Source: Acidipila sp. EB88
Lineage (GTDB): Bacteria > Acidobacteriota > Terriglobia > Terriglobales > Acidobacteriaceae
Direction of reading: 5' to 3'
Assembly (NCBI RefSeq): GCF_003858395.1
Contig: NZ_QWEV01000005.1
Location: 1,426,001-1,490,000 of the forward strand
DNA length: 64,000 nucleotides
The notes under the pieces were generated by a model. That model had not been told where the DNA came from. It was given only the letters and a program-made list of their open reading frames with translations, and did not search any database. This document shows positions 58,501 to 64,000 of the stretch, one piece after another; within the stretch, counting starts at the first letter, position 1; the number at the start of each line of letters is the position of its first letter. A program made the translations under genes and the position numbers.

Positions 58501-58856
58501 CTGTACCCGTGCAGGCTCTTCGGTACCTCGATCCAGCGGCGATACCACACGGCACCCGCGGGCGCTTCGCTCCCGGGCTGCACCACCTGCCAGCCTGCGT
58601 CGTCCAGACTCGTCGACTCCGCGTGCGGCAGGTCACCCGCGTGATAATGCCACTCCTTCGCCTCAAACTTGTTCAGATCTCCAAGCCTGTCGATCACCGC
58701 GCGGTCCGCGACGGGCAGCGACTCTACCAGTTGCTGCAGTTGCTCGTGATGCTCCTGCGCCTGCAGACCCGGCCCGCTCAGCGTAGCGGCCCACAGCGCG
58801 GTGCATGCTGCGGCACGTGCGTTTGTGAAGCGTCGATTGCGTTTGGTTCTGTTCAT
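55512..58856 (-). CDS. Exported GH38 alpha-mannosidase
   Basis: The 1114-residue protein cleaves alpha-linked mannose, probably in the periplasm. A short signal sequence (RAAACTALWAATLSGPGLQA) is followed by an N-terminal beta-domain (about 60-200), then the catalytic GH38 domain with the zinc site GNSHIDAAW (about 285) and GWNPDSFGYNW (nucleophile D397), and two C-terminal beta-sandwich domains. GH38 members are mostly cytoplasmic or lysosomal in other lineages, so export is notable. The ATG at 58856 follows AAAGGAAAC; an upstream ATG-like frame is less probable. It converges with the Sel1 gene across a strong terminator. Confidence 0.9.
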   Translation of the reverse strand: MNRTKRNRRFTNARAAACTALWAATLSGPGLQAQEHHEQLQQLVESLPVADRAVIDRLGDLNKFEAKEWHYHAGDLPHAESTSLDDAGWQVVQPGSEAPAGAVWYRRWIEVPKSLHGYSPAGTVISFRFEADAERDVTQIVYFNGRRVALGADLEPVVLFDHAKPGERILVAVKLLQTDGPKKFVNARLHVEYAENRPSPGDLRDEALSALALIPTLSKDPAADRKVVDKALSAIDVHALDASADAVTGAGQDRFDASLRTASQTLAALRPMLQQATFHEVGNSHIDAAWLWPATETVDVVRRTFGTAAQLLNEYPQYTYTQSAAQYNEWIAEKYPELNDQIKQEIKAGRWEIVGGMWVEPDLNLPDGESLVRSILIGKRFYMKQYGVDVHIGWNPDSFGYNWQLPQIYKKSGIDTFVTQKMEWNDTNQLPFKLFWWQSPDGSKVLTYFPHGYGNQSLEPLRLSTDFATARKQAPGLPSMLDLYGVGDHGGGPTRAMLDQGMHWAKPEAIAPKMEFGTADSYFKQVRPMIAADSKTWNYAALGQGAGYTYPAAPAAGAINIPTWNDELYLEYHRGIYTTQAKHKENMRNSEIETLDAEKFASLAWLGGSTYPTDTFTDAWKKITFNDFHDLAAGSGIGVIYRDAQKEFDTVRQETGEIAEASLKTLDAQVDTRGKQGVPVLVWNPLAWKRSEVVSLDVQMPEATSDVSVVDADGHVVPSQIIASDAKTNGFRLLARAEGVPSLGYTVLHVVPGKRDFASDMKADGLTIENDAVRVRVDKATGCITSLFDKKAQFETFAPGGCGNELQAFTDKPKDYDAWNIDPGTYDVAPTLIHNVDSVELVEHSPMRAVIRVKRKWQASSFTQEIALYAGADHALVTTDVDWRERHILLKAAFPLAATSDHATYEIPYGSIERPTTRNNSFEKARFEVPALRWADEGDGKHGFSLLNNSKYGYDGVGNLLRLTLLRSPTSPDAEADQGMQHFSYALYPHAGDWKQAATVEHGYNMNYPLMATQVAPHTGSMAATHSYASVDSADVIVTAIKKAEDSNALIVRMYESAGKAAQVHVTLPPGATGASITNLMENESGAAVPVSAGVASVSIHPYEILSLKVEYAH

Positions 58857-59169
58857 ACGTCGTTTCCTTTCCTGTTTCCGACCCGCGCCGGCATACAGCG
58901 CTCGTATCTGGCATTGCGGGCGATCAAACAAAGTGTAGCGTGCTAGCTCACGGCCCGGCAGGCCCTGGCGCAAGGCCGCACTGCCTTCTTGGCACAATTG
59001 AACCCCATCATTCCAGACGTCCCGAGACGATCGCTTCCGTCGGCCGCACCCTCACCTGCGCGGGAGTGTGCGCGCCTGTGCGCGACGTCGTGCCGTTTGC
59101 ACCCACCCTGACGCGCACGCACGCCGGTACTCTTGCACACTGCTGCGGCTGCCCCTCAAGCTAGGGGCA
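58857..59169. other. Intergenic region, divergent promoters
   Basis: About 313 bases separate the mannosidase and kinase starts. The kinase frame stays open into it, but without a plausible start. No repeat or hairpin is evident. Confidence 0.4.
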
Positions 59170-61767
59170 ATGAACGGCGACCCCACCTCTCTGCCAGTCC
59201 CCGCAGCGCAGTCGTTATTAGCGCCCGGGCAGGCGGAGATCCTTGACGCATCGTCTGATGCCATCGCCACGCTCGACCGCGCATGGAACCTGCGCTACCT
59301 GAACCGGCGCGCGCGCGAACTCGTAAGTGCCAGCGGCGACGTGCTCGGCAAAAATCACTGGGAGAGTTTCCCCGACTCCCTGTTCCCCGGCTCTCCATGG
59401 GTCGAGCACTACCATCGCGCCATGGATCAGGGGGTACCCTCCGGCTTCGAAGCGTTCTATCCCGCGCCGCTCAACATGTGGCTCGCAATCCAGGCCATGC
59501 CCTCGGCCGATGGCATCATCATCTTCTTCCGCGACATCACCGGGCAGAAACACCTGCAGCAGGAGCGTGACGCCACCGCTGCCCGCCTCAACCAGGTGCT
59601 TGCGGTCACCACCGACTGTGTCGCCTACATCGACCGCCAGTGGCGCATCACCTATCTCAACGAGCGTGCCAGGCAGATGCTCGTGCCCAGTGGCGATGTG
59701 CTCGGGAAAAATCACTGGGAAAGTTTTCCCGCTGCCGTCTTCGCCGGCTCGCCCTTTGTGGAGCATTACCACCGCGCCATGGACCAGAAGCTGCCCGGTC
59801 TCTTCGAAGCCTTTTACCCCGCGCCTCTCAACGTGTGGCTCCGCACCGAGGTCCAGCCGGCCGAGGACGGCATCGTCGTGTTTTTCCGCGATGTCAGCGT
59901 GCAGCATGCCGAGGCGGAGGAGCGCGCGCTGCTCACCGAGCGACTCCAGATGGCGCTGCATGCTGCCAACAACCTGGGCAGCTGGGACTGGGACATGCCC
60001 AACCAACGGCTCTATGCCGATGAGGGCCTGGCTTTCGCTTTTGGCGTCGATCCCGCGGAGGCCAGCAGCGGCACTTCGCTTGAAGCGTTTACCCGCAACA
60101 TGCACCCGGAAGACCTGCCTCTGGTCATGAAGAAGCTTCGCAATGCCACGCGTACCGGCGAGGAGTATTCGGTCGAGTACAGGCTGCGCCGTGCCGATGG
60201 AACCTGGCGCTCGGTGCAGGCGCAGGGCCGCTGCACGCTCTCACCTGACGGTGGACCGGTCCGATTCCTCGGCATCGTCTTAGATATCACCAGTCGCAAG
60301 GAGTCGGAAGAGACACTGACCCGCCGGGAAGAGCAGCTGCAACTCGCCATGGAATCTGCCGAGCTCGGCATGTGGTCCTTTGATACCGAGCAGGGCGTTC
60401 TGATCGCCGATGCCACCACGCAGCGCATCCTTAATGCTCCCGTGCGGCAGGGCACCATCGACTACTGGCTGCAGTTCATCCATCCCGAAGACGCCGACCG
60501 CGCCGCCATCCACTTCGACGAAGCGCTCGCCGGTATACGTCCGTACCAGCTCGAATACCGCATCGTGCGCGCCGACGGCATTCGCTGGATCCGATCCAAG
60601 GGGCGCGTCGTGGGCCAGCCCGGCTCCGCCCGTCGCATCCTCGCCATCGTTGAAGATGTCACTGAGCAGAAGCAGAAGGATGAAGCACTACGCAACAGCA
60701 GCGAGCGTTTGCGGCTCGCGCAGCAGCACAGCAAGATCGCATCGTGGGAGTGGGATGTTGCCGCGGAAAGCTTCCTGTGGAGCGAAGGCAGTGCCATCAT
60801 CTATGGCCGCCCACCCGAGGAACTTACCTGCCTCTCACAACTTGCAGGCTATGTACACGAGGAGGATCGCGAAGCCGTTACAGCCGCTCTCGACGCGACA
60901 CTGCAGGGCACGGGCGAGTTCCAGGCGGAGTTTCGCGTCTGCTGGCCCGACAACTCCGTGCATTGGATCCACGCGCACGCCAGGGCCATTCTCTCTCCGG
61001 GGAGAATGCCCAATCGCCTGATCGGCATCAGCATGGATGTGACCGAGCGCAAGCTTTCGGAAGCAGCCCTGCTGCAAAGCGAAAAGCTCGCCGCAGTGGG
61101 CAGGCTCGCGTCCTCCATCGCTCACGAGATCAACAATCCACTCGAGTCGGTCACCAACCTGCTGTACCTATTGCGCACCATGACGAACGATGTGCAGCGC
61201 GAGTATGTAGAGATCGCCGAGCGCGAACTTAGGCGCGTCTCGGTCATCACCAACCAGACACTCCGCTTTCACAAGCAGTCCACCAATCCGTCGACCGCCA
61301 GCTGCTCCGAACTCATTGACAGCGCGCTCTCCGTCTACCAGGGCAAGCTCGTGAATTCCAACATAGCCGTGGAGCAGCGCAAGCGCCCGGACTTCCCTAT
61401 CCTCTGCATGGACGGCGAAATCCGCCAGGTGCTCAGCAATCTCATCGGCAACGCCATCGACGCCATGCATCCGTTGGGTGGCCGCCTGCTGTTACGCAGC
61501 CGCAAGGCCACCGACTGGCGCACCGGGAGGCAGGGGATGCGCATCGTCGTCGCCGACACCGGCCCGGGTATGTCCGCCAGCACGGCAGAGCGCGTTTTCG
61601 AAGCCTTCTACACCACCAAGGGCATCGGCGGCACCGGGCTCGGGCTGTGGATCTCGAAAGAGATTATCGACCGGCACCGCGGACGGCTCATGGTCCGCAC
61701 CTCACAGCAGCCACTCCGCAACGGCACGATCTTTGCCCTGTTCCTGCCGTTTGCGCCGCCCCATTGA
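59170..61767 (+). CDS. Five-PAS sensor histidine kinase
   Basis: The 865-residue protein has no transmembrane segment and is a cytoplasmic kinase. PAS1 (about 20-130) and PAS2 (about 135-250) are near-copies that share GDVLGKNHWESFP, VEHYHRAMDQ and FEAFYPAPLN. Three further PAS/PAC units end in LDITSRK-, VEDVTEQK- and MDVTERK-like motifs. The kinase core has SSIAHEINNP (phospho-acceptor His), QVLSNLIGNAIDAM, ADTGPGMS and GGTGLGLWISKEI. The ATG at 59170 follows AGGGGCA. It is an orphan, with no response regulator beside it, and is paralogous to the frameshifted island kinase. Confidence 0.93.
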   Translation: MNGDPTSLPVPAAQSLLAPGQAEILDASSDAIATLDRAWNLRYLNRRARELVSASGDVLGKNHWESFPDSLFPGSPWVEHYHRAMDQGVPSGFEAFYPAPLNMWLAIQAMPSADGIIIFFRDITGQKHLQQERDATAARLNQVLAVTTDCVAYIDRQWRITYLNERARQMLVPSGDVLGKNHWESFPAAVFAGSPFVEHYHRAMDQKLPGLFEAFYPAPLNVWLRTEVQPAEDGIVVFFRDVSVQHAEAEERALLTERLQMALHAANNLGSWDWDMPNQRLYADEGLAFAFGVDPAEASSGTSLEAFTRNMHPEDLPLVMKKLRNATRTGEEYSVEYRLRRADGTWRSVQAQGRCTLSPDGGPVRFLGIVLDITSRKESEETLTRREEQLQLAMESAELGMWSFDTEQGVLIADATTQRILNAPVRQGTIDYWLQFIHPEDADRAAIHFDEALAGIRPYQLEYRIVRADGIRWIRSKGRVVGQPGSARRILAIVEDVTEQKQKDEALRNSSERLRLAQQHSKIASWEWDVAAESFLWSEGSAIIYGRPPEELTCLSQLAGYVHEEDREAVTAALDATLQGTGEFQAEFRVCWPDNSVHWIHAHARAILSPGRMPNRLIGISMDVTERKLSEAALLQSEKLAAVGRLASSIAHEINNPLESVTNLLYLLRTMTNDVQREYVEIAERELRRVSVITNQTLRFHKQSTNPSTASCSELIDSALSVYQGKLVNSNIAVEQRKRPDFPILCMDGEIRQVLSNLIGNAIDAMHPLGGRLLLRSRKATDWRTGRQGMRIVVADTGPGMSASTAERVFEAFYTTKGIGGTGLGLWISKEIIDRHRGRLMVRTSQQPLRNGTIFALFLPFAPPH

Positions 61768-62213
61768 TCTGGCCGCGTGGAGCTCTCGCTTTCATCGCTC
61801 CACTGACCTTGCTCTTCTGCTGAATGCCAGCATGGCAAAAACGATGCGCACCTCTGCATACGTTGCAGATGCAGCGGGTCGCTAGTATCCGCTGCACTTA
61901 TCTAAGTGAGCCCCGTAATGCGATGTGGTTCGTTTCACCTCTTGTATCCAATCATGCTCTTATCTGCGGCCGAAGCCGCCTAAGTCCATTTCATCGAAGC
62001 GCCTTAGGGCAGACTGCTGCGGAGCGCAGTCTACGCGGCAAACAACGTGGTTTGCAAGTGCTCCATGGACAGCGACGCTGCTCACACACCAACACCACTG
62101 CACAGCCAGAGCGACTTATAACTCATTTGCCATACGTTCAAGGCTGGATGTACTCTCCGGCTCGCGATAGTAAACCCCAGCACTCAGGGGTGAACCCGCA
62201 CCGAGGACATCCG
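61768..62213. other. Intergenic region
   Basis: About 446 bases upstream of the receptor gene. It contains a 7-bp hairpin (AGACTGC and GCAGTCT at 62011-62032) without a T-run. The AT-richer stretch near 61860-61990 could contain the receptor promoter. I see no gene. Confidence 0.4.
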
Positions 62214-64000
62214 ATGAGTCACAAAAGCAGGATTGCAGTCTTTTCCGAGGCAGTGGAGCGACGTGTTTGTTTTGGCATGGGCGTGGCTCTGGTCGCAGGG
62301 TCGCTGTTGCTTTCCACCTCTCCCGTCGCGCTGGCACAGGCAACCACCGGGGATGTGACCGGCACAGTCACGGACAACACCGGCGCTACCATTCCCAATG
62401 CCACCGTCACGCTCACCAACCTTGGCACCAACGAAAAGCGCACCGCGCAAACCGGACCCTCCGGCGACTACACCTTTTCCCAGCTGGGCCCAGGCACTTA
62501 CTCGCTCCAGGTAGCGGAGTCCGGCTTTAACACGCTGATGATCCCCTCGGTCAACGTGGCCGTCGGCGACCGCGCGCGTGAAGACGCCAAGCTGCAGATC
62601 GGCTCGGAAGCGACCACCGTGCAGGTGACCGGGCAGACGCCGGCGCTGCAGGCCGATAACTCCGTGCTCAGCACCCTGGTGACGCAGCAGCAGGTGCAGG
62701 ATCTCCCACTCAACGGGCGTAACTTCATCAACCTCGCGCAAATTGTGCCCGGCGCGAACGAAGGCCCGGGCAACGGCCTCACCAGCGGCGCGCGTCCCGA
62801 TGACCGCCGCCAGACCTCGTCTGTTTCCGCCAACGGCCAGTCCGAAATTCTCAACGATGAACTGGTGGATGGACTGGACAACAATGACCGCATCATCGGC
62901 ACCATCGGCATCCGGCCTTCGATCGAATCCATCCGCGAAATCAATATCCAGACCAACACCTACACCGCAGAGGCAGGGCGCACCGCCGGCGCCGTGATCA
63001 ATGTCATCACCAAGTCCGGCAGCAACACCCTGCATGGTTCCGCGTTTGAGTTCTTCCGCAACGACGTGCTCGACGCGTATCCCTTCCAGTTCGGCGCGCA
63101 CCTGCCCAAGCCCAAGCTGCGGCAGAACCAGTTCGGCGCTTCCATTGGCGGACCGATTCTCAAAGACAAGCTCTTCTTCTTCGGTGACTACGAAGGTCTG
63201 CGCCAGATCCGCGGCACCAATCCCACCGTCAGCCAGGTGCCGACTGCGGCAGAGTACAACGCGCTCCACAGCGGCGATGCCGCGCAGATCCTCGCGCTCG
63301 CCCACGGCGGCGACACAACGGGACCCAACGCTGCCAATGGCGGCGTTGATCCCGTCGGTTTGGATTACGCGCTGCTCTACCCGCAATCCAACTCGGCCAC
63401 CGGCGGCGTGCCCGGCGTTTCCGATGCGTACGTCTCCTCGCCGACCACCTCTCTCACCTCTGACACTGCGGACGGCCGCGTCGACTACCAGTACAGCGCC
63501 AAGGACCTGATCTTCGGCCGCTACACCTACAACCGCGTACCCTCCACCAACCCCGGGCTGCTGCCCAACCAGACCGTGGCTGGCGTCAACGTTGCCCCTG
63601 GCGGCGCAATCTTCAACTTTTATGGCACCGCCAAGGACGATGCGCAGAACGCGCAGATTAACTACGTGCACACCTTCAACGCAAGCGTGCTGCTCCAGCT
63701 CGGCTTCGGCTATACACGGATCAACAACCAGTCGGTGCCTCTCAACTACGGCACCGCGGTGAATACGGCGTTCGGCCAGCCCGGCATCAACATCGACCAG
63801 TCCACCTCCGGTCTTGCGCCCACCAGCGTCAGCGGCTTTGCCGATCTCGGCGACGGCGCCTTTATCCCGATCGTGGATATCAACAACACCTTTCAGGAGA
63901 ACGGCTCGGTCACCATCAATCGTGGTGCGCATAGTTATAAATTTGGCGCGAATCTCATCCGTCGCCAGGCCACCAACGCGCAGAACAACTACGGCAACGG
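62214..64000 (+). CDS. TonB-dependent receptor, Oar-like (partial, runs off the window)
   Basis: The first 595 codons of an outer-membrane receptor are present. A signal peptide (VALVAGSLLLSTSPVALA) is followed by a carboxypeptidase-regulatory-like domain (TTGDVTGTVTDNTGATIP, then GPSGDYTFSQLGPGTYSLQV) and a plug (LPLNGRNFINLAQIVPGANE, then DGLDNNDRIIGTIGIRPSIE). The barrel begins about residue 300 and is cut off at the window end. The ATG at 62214 follows GAGGA. It has no stop in the window, so the length is unknown. No regulator is adjacent except the histidine kinase upstream. Confidence 0.92.
   Translation, partial: MSHKSRIAVFSEAVERRVCFGMGVALVAGSLLLSTSPVALAQATTGDVTGTVTDNTGATIPNATVTLTNLGTNEKRTAQTGPSGDYTFSQLGPGTYSLQVAESGFNTLMIPSVNVAVGDRAREDAKLQIGSEATTVQVTGQTPALQADNSVLSTLVTQQQVQDLPLNGRNFINLAQIVPGANEGPGNGLTSGARPDDRRQTSSVSANGQSEILNDELVDGLDNNDRIIGTIGIRPSIESIREINIQTNTYTAEAGRTAGAVINVITKSGSNTLHGSAFEFFRNDVLDAYPFQFGAHLPKPKLRQNQFGASIGGPILKDKLFFFGDYEGLRQIRGTNPTVSQVPTAAEYNALHSGDAAQILALAHGGDTTGPNAANGGVDPVGLDYALLYPQSNSATGGVPGVSDAYVSSPTTSLTSDTADGRVDYQYSAKDLIFGRYTYNRVPSTNPGLLPNQTVAGVNVAPGGAIFNFYGTAKDDAQNAQINYVHTFNASVLLQLGFGYTRINNQSVPLNYGTAVNTAFGQPGINIDQSTSGLAPTSVSGFADLGDGAFIPIVDINNTFQENGSVTINRGAHSYKFGANLIRRQATNAQNNYGN

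Noticed and set aside
62184-63932. 582-codon minus-strand frame at the window end
   Set aside because: It is opposite the partial TonB receptor, whose signal peptide and plug motifs are clear.

Overview
The window looks like chromosomal DNA of a GC-rich member of the Acidobacteriota, probably class Terriglobia (Granulicella, Terriglobus or Edaphobacter-like). The evidence is three very large TonB-dependent receptors of the Oar type with an N-terminal carboxypeptidase-regulatory-like domain, a winged-helix/TolB one-component regulator, an NHL/Ig-repeat giant exported protein, many Tat or Sec exported hydrolases, and the pyrR-pyrB-pyrC and purL-purF gene orders. This assignment is inference from gene content; no rRNA is present.

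Region 1 (1-15 kb) is housekeeping. It holds trpC, an exported GH37 trehalase followed by a PfkB sugar kinase, an ABC-F ATPase, PEP carboxylase, an MFS exporter, a DUF1003 membrane protein, and the minus-strand pyrimidine operon pyrR-pyrB-pyrC. Region 2 (15-27.4 kb) holds a lipoprotein, a MerR regulator, an RNase HI with an extra C-terminal module, a YqeY-like protein, a class V aminotransferase homologue that lacks the PLP lysine, a frameshifted Tat-signal gene, an FmdB zinc ribbon, a lysine-rich DUF6496 protein, purL-purF and a homocysteine methyltransferase homologue.

Region 3 (27.6-36.6 kb) looks like an integrated island. It begins at an intact tRNA-Pro(CGG) and ends at a degenerate copy of that tRNA's 3' half, and each copy is followed by a similar terminator hairpin. 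Directly inside the tRNA lies the C-terminal stump of a tyrosine recombinase. The cargo is a frameshifted GAF-PAS-PAS histidine kinase and an operon of a TonB receptor and a Tat-exported sulfatase.

Region 4 (36.7-50.4 kb) reads as a glycan-uptake locus. A winged-helix/TolB regulator is divergent from a TonB receptor, which is followed by a secreted GH13 alpha-amylase-type enzyme and a 1725-residue NHL/Ig-repeat exported protein. Region 5 (50.9-64 kb) holds a Tat-exported bicupin of the oxalate decarboxylase family, an alginate-export-type porin, an overlapping pair encoding a J-domain coiled-coil protein and a Sel1-repeat protein, an exported GH38 alpha-mannosidase, a five-PAS histidine kinase paralogous to the island kinase, and the first 595 codons of a third TonB receptor running off the window end.

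Taken together, the window mixes nucleotide synthesis and central metabolism with modules for scavenging plant or microbial polysaccharides (outer-membrane receptors plus exported glycosidases and sulfatase). No CRISPR array, intact transposase or clear antiviral system was seen.
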